NCBI GenBank assembly: GCA_049322335.1
Contig: JBMORL010000094.1
Location: forward strand, 1-64,000
Direction: 5' to 3'
Source: JBMORL01 sp049322335
GTDB taxonomy: Bacteria > Bacteroidota > Bacteroidia > Flavobacteriales_D > UBA2798
Length of the DNA: 64,000 nucleotides
The notes below the pieces were generated by a model. The model was given only the letters and a program-made list of their open reading frames with translations. It had not been told where the DNA came from and did no database searches. The stretch's first letter is position 1. The number at the start of each line of letters is the position of its first letter. Of this stretch, positions 24,555-32,821 are shown piece after piece. Made by a program: the position numbers and the translations under genes.

Positions 24555-25186
24555 TGGCCATGGAATTAGAAATAATAAATACAAAAGGAAAGAAAACTTC
24601 AAAGAAGGTTTCTCTCAATGATTCGGTTTTCGGAATCGAACCTAACGATCACGCCATTTACCTGGACGTAAAACTGCACCTGGCCAACAAACGCCAGGGA
24701 ACAGCTAAAACCAAACAAAGGGCAGAAGTAGAATATTCTACCAAAAAAATTAAAAGACAAAAAGGAACCGGTGGAGCCCGCGCAGGAAGTATCAAATCAC
24801 CTCTTTTTAAACAAGGTGGAAATGTGTTCGGTCCCCAGCCACGCGACTATTCTTTTAAACTGAATAAAAAACTCAGAAAGTTAGCCCGCAAATCCGCTCT
24901 TGCCTATAAAGCAAAAGAAAACAATATCACTGTCCTCGAAAATTTCTCTTTTGATAAACCTAAAACAAAAGAATTCCAGGATATCCTCAAAAACCTCGAA
25001 CTGGCCAACAAAAAAACCCTGATGATACTTCCCGAAGAAAATAAAAATATTTATCTCTCTTCACGTAACATCGGAAAAACAAAAGTGGTGAAAGCCTCTG
25101 ATATCAATACCTATGATATTATGAATGCTACTCAGCTGGTACTGCTCGAAGGTTCCGTTCAAAAAATTGAAACCATATTTAAATAA
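24554..25186 (+). CDS. rplD: 50S ribosomal protein L4
   Basis: L4 lines the exit tunnel and in many bacteria autoregulates the S10 operon. The 210-residue product includes the tunnel loop KRQKGTGGARAGSIKSPLFKQGG and QPRDYSFKLNKKLRKLARKSAL. Two ATGs compete (24554 and 24560); I keep the first because it overlaps the rplC stop, giving MAMELEII. Both starts give essentially the same protein. No E. coli-type S10 leader hairpin was recognised. Confidence 0.97.
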   Translation: MAMELEIINTKGKKTSKKVSLNDSVFGIEPNDHAIYLDVKLHLANKRQGTAKTKQRAEVEYSTKKIKRQKGTGGARAGSIKSPLFKQGGNVFGPQPRDYSFKLNKKLRKLARKSALAYKAKENNITVLENFSFDKPKTKEFQDILKNLELANKKTLMILPEENKNIYLSSRNIGKTKVVKASDINTYDIMNATQLVLLEGSVQKIETIFK

Positions 25187-25192
25187 ACGGCT

Positions 25193-25489
25193 ATGAGCAA
25201 AGTATTGATAAAACCGATGATTACCGAAAAAGCCACGTCTCTTACAGATAAACTGGGACGCTATGGTTTCATCGTTGACCGTAAGGCCAATAAAGTTGAA
25301 ATTAAAAACGCAGTAGAAAAAAACTATAACGTGAAAGTGGTTAACGTAAATACCATCACCACCGGTGGAGGAAAAGGAGTTACCAAATACACCAATAAAG
25401 GAGTTGTCACTGCCAATAAACCGATCGTAAAAAAAGCTTTCGTAACACTCGCACAGGGTGATGTGATTGACCTTTACGGAAATATCTAA
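25193..25489 (+). CDS. rplW: 50S ribosomal protein L23
   Basis: L23 sits at the tunnel exit and docks trigger factor and SRP. The 98-residue product opens MSKVLIKPMITEKATSLTD and continues with YGFIVDRKANKVEIKNAVEK and VKVVNVNTI, which are the family landmarks. It begins 6 nt after rplD. Confidence 0.97.
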   Translation: MSKVLIKPMITEKATSLTDKLGRYGFIVDRKANKVEIKNAVEKNYNVKVVNVNTITTGGGKGVTKYTNKGVVTANKPIVKKAFVTLAQGDVIDLYGNI

Positions 25490-25494
25490 AAGAA

Positions 25495-26319
25495 ATGGGA
25501 TTAAGAAAATTACAACCAGTAACACCGGGTACGCGTCACAAAGTGACTGCGAACTTTGATGATATTACCACATCGAAGCCTGAAAAAAGCCTCCTCGTTC
25601 CCAAAAAGAGATCGGGTGGAAGAAACGGCTCCGGCAAAATGACCATGCGTTATGTTGGTGGCGGACATAAACAAAAATACCGCATCATCGATTTCAAAAG
25701 AAATAAACATAACGTGGATGGCACTGTAGCTACCATTGAGTACGATCCCAATCGTTCCGCAAGAATTGCTTTGGTGAAATATGCTGACGGAGAAAAACGT
25801 TATATCCTTGCACCGCAGGGAATGAAAGTTGGCCAGGTGATCAAATCAGGCGCAGGAATTGCTCCTGAAATCGGTAACGCACTTTTCCTCTCAGAAATTC
25901 CTCTCGGAACCATCATTCACAATATCGAAGTTTATCCCGGTAAGGGTGGAATGCTGGCCCGCAGTGCCGGATCTTACGCGCAATTGAATGCCCGTGATGG
26001 AAAATATGCTATCATCAAAATGCCTTCAGGTGAAACTCGTATGATTCTCGCCACCTGTCTGGCTACAATTGGTGCCGTTTCCAACTCAGAACATAACCTT
26101 GTTCGTTCGGGTAAAGCCGGGCGTTCACGCTGGTTGGGACGCAGGCCCCGCAATCGCGGTGTGGCTATGAACCCTGTTGATCATCCAATGGGTGGTGGTG
26201 AAGGACGCGCCTCAGGTGGACACCCGCGTTCACGCAAAGGTTTGCCGGCCAAAGGGTATAAAACACGTACTCCTAAAAAGGCTTCCAATAAATTCATTAT
26301 CGAAAGAAGAAAAAAATAA
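25495..26319 (+). CDS. rplB: 50S ribosomal protein L2
   Basis: L2 is a primary 23S rRNA-binding protein needed for subunit joining and peptidyl transferase assembly. The 274-residue product shows KKRSGGRNGSGKMTMRYVGG, the central YPGKGGMLARSAGSYAQL region and the conserved NPVDHPMGGGEGRASGGHPR loop. It begins 5 nt after rplW. The length is normal for the family. Confidence 0.98.
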   Translation: MGLRKLQPVTPGTRHKVTANFDDITTSKPEKSLLVPKKRSGGRNGSGKMTMRYVGGGHKQKYRIIDFKRNKHNVDGTVATIEYDPNRSARIALVKYADGEKRYILAPQGMKVGQVIKSGAGIAPEIGNALFLSEIPLGTIIHNIEVYPGKGGMLARSAGSYAQLNARDGKYAIIKMPSGETRMILATCLATIGAVSNSEHNLVRSGKAGRSRWLGRRPRNRGVAMNPVDHPMGGGEGRASGGHPRSRKGLPAKGYKTRTPKKASNKFIIERRKK

Positions 26320-26340
26320 TTAACTGCTGAATAGAATACT

Positions 26341-26631
26341 ATGAGTCGTTCACTTAAAAAACCACCGTTTGTCCACTATAAACTCACCAAAAGAGTTCAT
26401 GATGCTATGGCGTCCGGTAAAAAGAATGTGATCAAAACCTGGTCGCGCGGATCTACCATCACTCCCGAGTTTGTAGGTTTTACTTTCGCTGTTCATAACG
26501 GAAATAAATTTATTCCCGTGTATGTTACCGAAAACATGGTAGGACATAAACTGGGAGAGTTTGCCTCTACCCGTACGTTCAGAGGACACTCCGGAAACAA
26601 AAAAGATGTAGCCACACCGGCCGCCAAATAA
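26341..26631 (+). CDS. rpsS: 30S ribosomal protein S19
   Basis: S19 binds with S13 at the 30S head. The 96-residue product has MSRSLKKPPFVHYKLTKRV, the TWSRGSTITPEFVGFTFAVH segment and GHKLGEFASTRTFRGHSGNK. It is slightly longer than average because of an Ala/Lys-rich C-terminal tail. Confidence 0.98.
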   Translation: MSRSLKKPPFVHYKLTKRVHDAMASGKKNVIKTWSRGSTITPEFVGFTFAVHNGNKFIPVYVTENMVGHKLGEFASTRTFRGHSGNKKDVATPAAK

Positions 26632-26645
26632 TAATTGATTAAGTC

Positions 26646-27038
26646 ATGGGTGCAAGAAAAAAAATAAGCGCAGAAAAAATAAAGGAAGCCAACAAAACAA
26701 AAGGTTTTGCAAAACTGGTGGATTGTCCTACCTCTCCCCGTAAAATGAGACTGGTAGCCGATATCATCCGCGGTGTGGATGTGCTCAAAGCATTACACGT
26801 TTTACAACACCACCCACAGCACGCTTCACGCAATTTGGAAAAAGTTTTGCGTTCGGCCATTGCCAACTGGGAAACAAAAAATGAAGGAAAAAGTACCGAA
26901 TCACTTTTTGTGAAAGAAGTATATGTAGATAGCGCACGTTCTATTAAACGCCTCCGCCCCGCCCCGCAGGGAAGAGCTTACCGCGTTAGAAAACGTTCCA
27001 ATCACGTTACACTGGTAGTTGATTCTAAAAATAATTAA
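26646..27038 (+). CDS. rplV: 50S ribosomal protein L22
   Basis: L22 has a beta-hairpin that reaches into the exit tunnel near the macrolide site. The 130-residue product contains SPRKMRLVADIIRGVDVLKAL, the VLRSAIANWETKNEG region and the hairpin RPAPQGRAYRVRKRSNHVTL. An N-terminal extension of about 15 residues, rich in Lys, precedes the core. Confidence 0.97.
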   Translation: MGARKKISAEKIKEANKTKGFAKLVDCPTSPRKMRLVADIIRGVDVLKALHVLQHHPQHASRNLEKVLRSAIANWETKNEGKSTESLFVKEVYVDSARSIKRLRPAPQGRAYRVRKRSNHVTLVVDSKNN

Positions 27039-27051
27039 TAAAGAAAAGTAA

Positions 27052-27795
27052 ATGGGACAAAAAGTAAACCCAATTGGTAATCGTTTAGGTTTCATCCGCG
27101 GATGGGACTCCAACTGGTATGGCGGAAAACGTTATGCCGATAAAATTGTGGAAGATGAAAAAATCCGCAAATACCTGATGGAGCGCCTTCGTAAAGCCAG
27201 CATTTCCAAAATTGTAATTGAGCGCACACTTAAACTCGTTACAGTTACCATCAATACTGCCCGCCCCGGAGTTATTATCGGAAAAGGTGGACAGGAAGTG
27301 GATAAACTGAAGGAAGAGTTGAAAAAACTTACCAAAAAAGAAATTCAGATCAATATTTTTGAAGTAAAACGCCCTGAAGTAGATGCCCGTCTCGTTGCAG
27401 ATGGTATCGCAAGGCAGCTCGAAGCCCGTATCTCTTACCGCAGAGCTATTAAAATGTCAATTGCCAGCGCTATTCGTATGGGTGCAGAAGGAATTAAAAT
27501 TACAATTTCAGGACGACTGAACGGAGCTGAGATTGCACGTACAGAAACTTTTATGGAAGGACGTGTTCCTCTTCACACTCTTCGTGCTGATATTGATTAT
27601 GCAGTTGGCGAAGCACTAACTACCTACGGATTGCTGGGAGTAAAAGTGTGGATCTGCAAAGGAGAAGTTTACGGAAAACGCGACCTGTCTCCCAATATCG
27701 GAATGACCAAACCCCTGGGTGGAAACTCACAGGGTGGCGGAGATGCCCGTCAGCCAAAACATGGTGGTGGAAAACCCAGAAGAAAAAAGAAATAA
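27052..27795 (+). CDS. rpsC: 30S ribosomal protein S3
   Basis: S3 forms part of the mRNA entry site. The 247-residue product begins MGQKVNPIGNRLGFIRGWDS, carries the KH-type motif PGVIIGKGGQEVDKLKEEL, and ends with the S3 C-domain (SGRLNGAEIARTETF, GVKVWICKGEVYGK). The last 25 residues are a Gly/Lys/Arg-rich tail that is not part of the fold. Confidence 0.98.
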   Translation: MGQKVNPIGNRLGFIRGWDSNWYGGKRYADKIVEDEKIRKYLMERLRKASISKIVIERTLKLVTVTINTARPGVIIGKGGQEVDKLKEELKKLTKKEIQINIFEVKRPEVDARLVADGIARQLEARISYRRAIKMSIASAIRMGAEGIKITISGRLNGAEIARTETFMEGRVPLHTLRADIDYAVGEALTTYGLLGVKVWICKGEVYGKRDLSPNIGMTKPLGGNSQGGGDARQPKHGGGKPRRKKK

Positions 27796-27812
27796 ATAAT
27801 TTATCATAAATT

Positions 27813-28244
27813 ATGTTACAGCCTAAACGCACAAAATACAGAAAAACACAGAAGGGAAAAGGTACACTGGGTGGAAACGCTAAACGTGGAAGCACTATCG
27901 CTTTCGGATCGTTTGCCCTCAAATCGTTAGACGGAGCCCTGATGACTTCACGCCAGATCGAAGCAGCACGTGTGGCACTCACCCGTTTTATGAAACGTGA
28001 AGGAAAAGTGTGGATCAGAATTTTTCCCGATAAACCTATCACCAAAAAACCTCTTGAGGTTCGTATGGGTAAAGGTAAAGGTGCAGTAGAACATTATGCT
28101 GCCGTTATCAAACCCGGAAGAATTCTTTTCGAAGCAGATGGTGTAAGTGTTGAAACGGCAAGGGAAGCGCTGCGCCTGGCTGCTCAAAAATTACCGGTAC
28201 GTACAAAATTTATCGTTCGCAACGATTACGAAGGAGCGAAATAA
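27813..28244 (+). CDS. rplP: 50S ribosomal protein L16
   Basis: L16 organises the A-site region of the large subunit. The 143-residue product has MLQPKRTKYRKTQKGKGTLG, RQIEAARVALTRFMKREGK, and FPDKPITKKPLEVRMGKGKG, the last including the Arg normally hydroxylated in some bacteria. Spacing to rpsC is 17 nt. Confidence 0.98.
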   Translation: MLQPKRTKYRKTQKGKGTLGGNAKRGSTIAFGSFALKSLDGALMTSRQIEAARVALTRFMKREGKVWIRIFPDKPITKKPLEVRMGKGKGAVEHYAAVIKPGRILFEADGVSVETAREALRLAAQKLPVRTKFIVRNDYEGAK

Positions 28245-28259
28245 AAGAATAACAGCAGT

Positions 28260-28460
28260 ATGAAAGCAAGTGAATTAAAAGACCTCTCGGTGGAGGATTT
28301 AAAAGAAAAAATCACCGAAAAATCGGCCGAACTGGCAAAACTCAAAATGAGCCACGCCATTTCCCCGGTTGAAAACCCGATGAATATCCGTTCCACCCGC
28401 AAGCACGTGGCTCGGTTGAAAACTGAATTATCAAAAAGAAATAAGGCCGCGGCCAAATAA
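28260..28460 (+). CDS. rpmC: 50S ribosomal protein L29
   Basis: A 66-residue helical protein next to L23 at the exit tunnel. It has LKDLSVEDLKEKITEKSAEL, the KMSHAISPVENPMNIRSTRK turn and an ARLKTELSKRN end, matching L29 helices 1 to 3. Confidence 0.96.
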   Translation: MKASELKDLSVEDLKEKITEKSAELAKLKMSHAISPVENPMNIRSTRKHVARLKTELSKRNKAAAK

Positions 28461-28467
28461 TTAAGTT

Positions 28468-28725
28468 ATGAGCGAAAGACCATTACGTAAAGAAAGAATA
28501 GGTGTTGTTTCCAGCAACAAGATGAATAAATCTATTGTTGTTAAAGTGGAACGCAAGGTAAAACACCCCAAATACGGAAAATTCGTAAAGCGTAGCAACA
28601 AATTCGTTGCGCATGACGAAAAAAACGAATGCAACGTGGGTGATACCGTGAAAATCATGGAAACACGCCCCCTCAGCAAAACCAAATGCTGGAGACTGAT
28701 CGAAATAATTGAACGTGCTAAATAA
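28468..28725 (+). CDS. rpsQ: 30S ribosomal protein S17
   Basis: S17 is an early-assembling OB-fold protein of the 30S body. The 85-residue product shows RIGVVSSNKMNKSIVVKVER, KYGKFVKRSNKFVAHDEKNE and GDTVKIMETRPLSKTKCWRL, all diagnostic. It lies 7 nt after rpmC. Confidence 0.98.
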   Translation: MSERPLRKERIGVVSSNKMNKSIVVKVERKVKHPKYGKFVKRSNKFVAHDEKNECNVGDTVKIMETRPLSKTKCWRLIEIIERAK

Positions 28726-28737
28726 TTTTTCAGAGCT

Positions 28738-29106
28738 ATGTTACAGCAGGAATCAAGAATGGCAGTAGCCGACAACAGTGGTGCAAAAGAAGTACTTTGC
28801 ATCCGCGTGCTTGGAGGAACAAAAAGAAGATATGCTTCTATCGGGGATAAAATTATCGTTTCGGTAAAAGATGCGCTTCCTTCAGGAAATATTAAAAAAG
28901 GTCAGGTTTCTGCTGCAGTAGTAGTAAGAACCAAAAAAGAAATCAGGCGCTCAGACGGATCGTATATACGTTTTGATGATAACGCGGTAGTTCTCCTCAA
29001 TGCACAGGGAGAGTTGCGCGGAACACGTATTTTCGGCCCCGTTGCCAGAGAACTGCGCGAAAAACAATACATGAAAATTGTTTCACTTGCCCCCGAAGTG
29101 TTATAA
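28738..29106 (+). CDS. rplN: 50S ribosomal protein L14
   Basis: L14 lies at the subunit interface. The 122-residue product follows the family from start to end: MLQQESRMAVADNSGAKEVL, VVVRTKKEIRRSDGSYIRFD, and the GTRIFGPVARELREKQYMKI C-terminal signature. It lies 12 nt after rpsQ. Confidence 0.98.
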   Translation: MLQQESRMAVADNSGAKEVLCIRVLGGTKRRYASIGDKIIVSVKDALPSGNIKKGQVSAAVVVRTKKEIRRSDGSYIRFDDNAVVLLNAQGELRGTRIFGPVARELREKQYMKIVSLAPEVL

Positions 29107-29118
29107 AGAAACAGAATT

Positions 29119-29433
29119 ATGCAAAAGAAATTACATATCAAAAAAGGAGATACCGTTAAGGTGTTGTCCGGAGAATCAAAAGGCTCGGAAGGAAAAGTTC
29201 TTTCTGTCGACCGGAAAAAATTGCGTGCCGTTATCGAAGGCGTAAACCTCGTGAAAAAGCACAAAAAACCGGACGCAAAAAATCCACAGGGTGGAAGAGT
29301 TGACGAAGCAGCGGGTATTCATATCTCCAACCTCATGCTCGTGGTAAACGGACAAACTACCCGCGTGGGAAGAAAAGAAGAAAAAGGTAAAATCGTAAGA
29401 TACGCTAAAAAAACAGGGGAGGTCATCAAATGA
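29119..29433 (+). CDS. rplX: 50S ribosomal protein L24
   Basis: L24 is an assembly initiator for the large subunit. The 104-residue product contains the KOW motif KKGDTVKVLSGESKGSEGKV and NLVKKHKKPDAKNPQGGRVD. Its TGA stop overlaps the rplE start by 4 nt (ATGA), so translation is likely coupled. Confidence 0.97.
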   Translation: MQKKLHIKKGDTVKVLSGESKGSEGKVLSVDRKKLRAVIEGVNLVKKHKKPDAKNPQGGRVDEAAGIHISNLMLVVNGQTTRVGRKEEKGKIVRYAKKTGEVIK

Positions 29434-29981
29434 GTTACGCACCCAGACTTAAAGAAAAGTATAAAAAAGAAGTTGTTCCTTCTTTGCATAAGAAGTTCAA
29501 CTATAAAAGCACTATGCAGATTCCGCGCATTTCCAAAATCTGTATCAACCAGGGATTGGGCGATGCCGTAGCCGATAAAAAACTCGTGGAATCAGCTTTG
29601 AAAGAATTATCTATTATCACCGGGCAAAAAGCAGTACCGACCCACTCTAAAAAAGATATTTCCAATTTTAAATTGAGAAAAGGTGTGGCCATCGGTGCAC
29701 GGGTTACCCTGCGTGGTGATGTGATGTATGAATTCCTCGACCGCCTGATTTCCGTTGCGCTGCCCCGTACACGCGACTTCCGCGGAATAAGCCCAAAAGG
29801 ATTTGACGGACGCGGCAACTTTACTTTCGGTGTAAAAGAACATATCATTTTCCCCGAAATTGATATCGACAAAGTGAATAAGATCCTGGGAATGGATATC
29901 ACATTTGTTACCACCGCTAATTCCAACGAAGAAGCACTGTCATTATTAACCGAATTCGGATTTCCGTTCTCAAAAAAATAA
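29430..29981 (+). CDS. rplE: 50S ribosomal protein L5
   Basis: L5 binds 5S rRNA and forms the B1b inter-subunit bridge. The 183-residue product has PRISKICINQGLGDAVADKK, KAVPTHSKKDISNFKLRKGV, the RTRDFRGISPKGFDGRGNFT loop and IFPEIDIDKVNKILGMDITF. It is fully conserved in length. Confidence 0.98.
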   Translation: MSYAPRLKEKYKKEVVPSLHKKFNYKSTMQIPRISKICINQGLGDAVADKKLVESALKELSIITGQKAVPTHSKKDISNFKLRKGVAIGARVTLRGDVMYEFLDRLISVALPRTRDFRGISPKGFDGRGNFTFGVKEHIIFPEIDIDKVNKILGMDITFVTTANSNEEALSLLTEFGFPFSKK

Positions 29982-29990
29982 AAGAAGAAG

Positions 29991-30260
29991 ATGGCAAAAG
30001 AATCAATGAAAGCGCGTGACAGAAAGCGTGCAAAATTAGTGGCCCAATACGCTGAAAAAAGAGAAGCGTTGAAAAAAGCAGGTGACTGGGATGCATTGCA
30101 AAAACTTCCACGCAATTCTTCCTATGTCCGTAAACGTAACCGTTGCCAGCTTACAGGCCGTCCCCGCGGATATATCCGTCAGTTTGGATTGTCGAGAAAC
30201 GTTTTTCGCGAAATGGCGCTGAACGGAATGATTCCCGGAGTAACAAAATCGAGCTGGTAA
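29991..30260 (+). CDS. rpsN: 30S ribosomal protein S14, zinc-free form
   Basis: The 89-residue product is the long form of S14 without the CxxC pairs of the zinc-binding type; only one Cys is present (RNRCQLTGRPRGYIRQFGLS). The helical N-terminal half (MAKESMKARDRKRAKLVAQY) and the C-terminal VFREMALNGMIPGVTKSSW are typical of the C-minus form. It helps to organise the 30S head. Confidence 0.97.
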   Translation: MAKESMKARDRKRAKLVAQYAEKREALKKAGDWDALQKLPRNSSYVRKRNRCQLTGRPRGYIRQFGLSRNVFREMALNGMIPGVTKSSW

Positions 30261-30283
30261 AAAACGAAATAAAAGAAAAAGAA

Positions 30284-30682
30284 ATGGTAACAGATCCTAT
30301 TGCAGATTATTTAACCCGCGTACGAAACGCGATAAAAGCCAATCACCGCGTGGTGGAGGTTCCTGCTTCCAACCTGAAAAAAGAATTGACAAAAATTCTT
30401 TTCGAACAAGGCTACATCCTCAATTATAAATTTGAAGATGACAGCAAGCAGGGAACAATTAAAATCGCTTTGAAATACCATCCCGTAACCAAAGATTCAG
30501 CGATCCGCAAACTGGAACGCATCAGCCGCCCGGGATTAAGAACCTATACCCACACCACTAAAATGCCGCGTGTACTTAACGGCCTGGGCATTGCCATTCT
30601 TTCCACATCAAAAGGTGTTATGACCGATAAAGATGCCAAAAAGAATAATGTGGGAGGCGAAGTACTTTGTTATGTTTATTAA
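30284..30682 (+). CDS. rpsH: 30S ribosomal protein S8
   Basis: S8 binds 16S rRNA in the platform and in many bacteria represses the spc operon. The 132-residue product starts at the ATG at 30284 (MVTDPIADYLTRVRNAIKAN). Longer in-frame starts fall inside rpsN and are not needed. The C-terminus has RPGLRTYTHTTKMPRVLNGL and STSKGVMTDKDAKKNNVGGE, the conserved rRNA-binding region. Confidence 0.97.
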   Translation: MVTDPIADYLTRVRNAIKANHRVVEVPASNLKKELTKILFEQGYILNYKFEDDSKQGTIKIALKYHPVTKDSAIRKLERISRPGLRTYTHTTKMPRVLNGLGIAILSTSKGVMTDKDAKKNNVGGEVLCYVY

Positions 30683-30700
30683 TCAAGGAGGAAACAAAAA

Positions 30701-31261
30701 ATGTCACGTATAGGAAAATTACCCATAGAAATTCCAAAAGGTGTTGAGGTGAAAATCAATAGCAACACCGTTACTATCAAAGGGCCAAAAGGCGAACTCA
30801 AACAGGAAATGCGTCCTTCGGTTACCGTTAAAGTGGAAGAAAACCAGGTAGTGCTTTCACGCGCTACCGAAGAAAAGCAGGATAAAGCACTTCACGGATT
30901 GTATCGTGCGCTTTTACAAAATATGATTGATGGAGTTTCAAAAGGATATAAAATTGAACAGGAACTAATCGGTGTGGGTTATCGTGCTAACGTTACCGGC
31001 CAGCAACTTGAGCTTACTCTCGGTTTTTCACATAATGTCATTTTTGAATTACCAAAAGAAATAAAAGTAGCTACCTCACAGGAAAAAGGACAGGCTCCCC
31101 GCATTACACTTGAGTCGTATGACAAACAACTCATCGGAATGGTAGCCGCCAAAATCCGCTCTCTCAGAAAACCCGAGCCTTACAAAGGAAAAGGTGTTCG
31201 TTTTGTAAATGAAATTGTTAGACGCAAAGCCGGAAAATCGGCCGCAGCTAAAAAAGCTTAA
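30701..31261 (+). CDS. rplF: 50S ribosomal protein L6
   Basis: L6 lies near the sarcin-ricin loop and factor-binding site. The 186-residue product begins MSRIGKLPIEIPKGVEVKIN and has the KGPKGEL repeat unit, QELIGVGYRANVTGQQLELT, and a C-terminal KIRSLRKPEPYKGKGVRFVN signature. An unusually good Shine-Dalgarno sequence (AAGGAGG, 30685-30691) lies 9 nt before the ATG, unlike the neighbouring A-rich leaders. Confidence 0.98.
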   Translation: MSRIGKLPIEIPKGVEVKINSNTVTIKGPKGELKQEMRPSVTVKVEENQVVLSRATEEKQDKALHGLYRALLQNMIDGVSKGYKIEQELIGVGYRANVTGQQLELTLGFSHNVIFELPKEIKVATSQEKGQAPRITLESYDKQLIGMVAAKIRSLRKPEPYKGKGVRFVNEIVRRKAGKSAAAKKA

Positions 31262-31266
31262 TAATT

Positions 31267-31620
31267 ATGGCAACCAAAAAAGTATTACGCAGAAGTAAGA
31301 TCAAACAAAGTATCCGCAAAAACGTAAGCGGTACTTCCGATCGCCCCAGGCTTACTGTTTTCAGAAGCAATAAGCAGATCTATGTTCAGATCATTGATGA
31401 TATAAAAGGTGTTACACTTTGTTCTGCCGGTTCATTGAAAAATGACTCTGCACAAAAAGTAAACAAAGTTGAACAGGCTAAACTCATCGGAAAAGAAATT
31501 GCTGAAAAAGCAAAAAAAGCCGGAATCGAATCAGTGGTGTTCGACCGCAACGGGTTCCTGTATCACGGAAGAATTAAATCGCTGGCAGATGCTGCACGCG
31601 AAAACGGATTGAAATTCTAA
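31267..31620 (+). CDS. rplR: 50S ribosomal protein L18
   Basis: L18 binds 5S rRNA with L5. The 117-residue product has RSKIKQSIRKNVSGTSDRPR, LTVFRSNKQIYVQIIDD and the FDRNGFLYHGRIKSLADAAR signature, ending in ENGLKF. It lies 5 nt after rplF. Confidence 0.98.
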   Translation: MATKKVLRRSKIKQSIRKNVSGTSDRPRLTVFRSNKQIYVQIIDDIKGVTLCSAGSLKNDSAQKVNKVEQAKLIGKEIAEKAKKAGIESVVFDRNGFLYHGRIKSLADAARENGLKF

Positions 31621-31641
31621 TTTTTGAGATAGAAAAATAAT

Positions 31642-32160
31642 ATGGCAAAAGAAAACGTAAAAAGAGTAAAAGCTACCGATATCGAACTGAAAGATCGTCT
31701 CGTAGCGGTAAACCGTGTAACCAAAGTTACCAAGGGAGGAAGAACATTCAGCTTTTCCTCTATTGTGGTGGTAGGAAATGAAAACGGTATCGTGGGACAC
31801 GGACTCGGAAAAGCAAAAGAAGTTACCGAAGCTATCTCAAAAGGAATTGATGATGCCAAGAAAAACCTCATTAAAGTTCCCATTGTAAAAGGAACCGTTC
31901 CTCATATCCAGGAAGGTAAATTCGGTGGAGCAAGAGTATTTCTTAAACCAGCCGCTTCCGGAACCGGAGTAATTGCCGGTGGTGCAATGCGTGCCGTTCT
32001 CGAAAGCGTTGGAGTAAAAGATGTATTGGCAAAATGCCAGGGTTCAAGCAACCCGCACAACGTGGTAAAAGCTACTATCGATGCACTTTCTCAGTTGCGC
32101 GATGCCTATACCGTAGCTCAATACCGCGGAATTAAACTCGATAAAGTATTTAACGGATAA
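31642..32160 (+). CDS. rpsE: 30S ribosomal protein S5
   Basis: S5 is at the mRNA entry and affects decoding accuracy. The 172-residue product contains LKDRLVAVNRVTKVTKGGRT, GHGLGKAKEVTEAISKGIDD, and a C-terminal domain with AASGTGVIAGGAMRAVLESV and GSSNPHNVVKATIDAL. Spacing to rplR is 21 nt. Confidence 0.98.
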   Translation: MAKENVKRVKATDIELKDRLVAVNRVTKVTKGGRTFSFSSIVVVGNENGIVGHGLGKAKEVTEAISKGIDDAKKNLIKVPIVKGTVPHIQEGKFGGARVFLKPAASGTGVIAGGAMRAVLESVGVKDVLAKCQGSSNPHNVVKATIDALSQLRDAYTVAQYRGIKLDKVFNG

Positions 32161-32169
32161 CAAATAGTT

Positions 32170-32349
32170 ATGGGCAAGATCAGAATCACTCAGGTGAAAA
32201 GCGGTATCGACCGTTCACAAAAACAAAAAGATACATTGCGTGCTTTGGGAATTACCAAAGTGTACCGCTCTGTAGAAAAAGAAGCCACCCCGCAGGTTTT
32301 GGGAATGGTTAAATCCGTTCAGCACCTGGTGGAAGTAAAAGAAATTTAA
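32170..32349 (+). CDS. rpmD: 50S ribosomal protein L30
   Basis: A 59-residue protein. It begins MGKIRITQVKSGIDRSQKQK and contains TLRALGITKVYRSVEKEATP and GMVKSVQHLVEVKEI, the full L30 pattern. It starts 9 nt after rpsE and ends 11 nt before rplO, the normal place for rpmD in the spc operon. Confidence 0.96.
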   Translation: MGKIRITQVKSGIDRSQKQKDTLRALGITKVYRSVEKEATPQVLGMVKSVQHLVEVKEI

Positions 32350-32360
32350 AAAACTGAAAA

Positions 32361-32807
32361 ATGAAACTCAACAATTTAAAACCCGCTAAAGGTTCTACCA
32401 AAGTGAACAAACGTCTCGGACGCGGACAAGGTTCCGGTTGGGGTGGTACTTCCTCACGCGGACATAAAGGAGATAAATCCCGTTCCGGTTTTAAAAACAA
32501 ACGCGGATTCGAAGGTGGACAAATGCCTTTGCAAAGACGTTTGCCTAAATTCGGATTCAACAACATTAACCGCGTTGAATACAAAGGTATCAACCTCGAT
32601 TCTATCCAGGGATTGATCGATAAAACCAAAGCAGCCGAAATCACTCCCGAGATCCTTGTTTCAAAAGGACTGGTAGGAAAAAATGACCTGGTGAAAGTGC
32701 TCGGGCGCGGTGAACTGAAATCAAAAGTGAAAGTTTCTGCACACGCATTTTCTGCCACTGCAAAAGCAGCAATTGAAAAAAATGGTGGTGAAGCAGTAAT
32801 CCTGTAA
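32361..32807 (+). CDS. rplO: 50S ribosomal protein L15
   Basis: L15 is a late-assembling scaffold protein of the large subunit. The 148-residue product has the Gly-rich N-terminal tail (KRLGRGQGSGWGGTSSRGHK), GFEGGQMPLQRRLPKFGFNN and a C-terminal KVSAHAFSATAKAAIEKNGG. It precedes secY by 14 nt. Confidence 0.98.
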   Translation: MKLNNLKPAKGSTKVNKRLGRGQGSGWGGTSSRGHKGDKSRSGFKNKRGFEGGQMPLQRRLPKFGFNNINRVEYKGINLDSIQGLIDKTKAAEITPEILVSKGLVGKNDLVKVLGRGELKSKVKVSAHAFSATAKAAIEKNGGEAVIL

Positions 32808-32821
32808 TTCAAATACTCAGA

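Noticed and set aside
29501..30115. 204-codon minus-strand frame
   Set aside because: It is antisense across rplE and rpsN, both of which are certain genes.
30143..30283. Long N-terminal extension of rpsH
   Set aside because: It lies inside rpsN in another frame; the normal S8 N-terminus starts at 30284.
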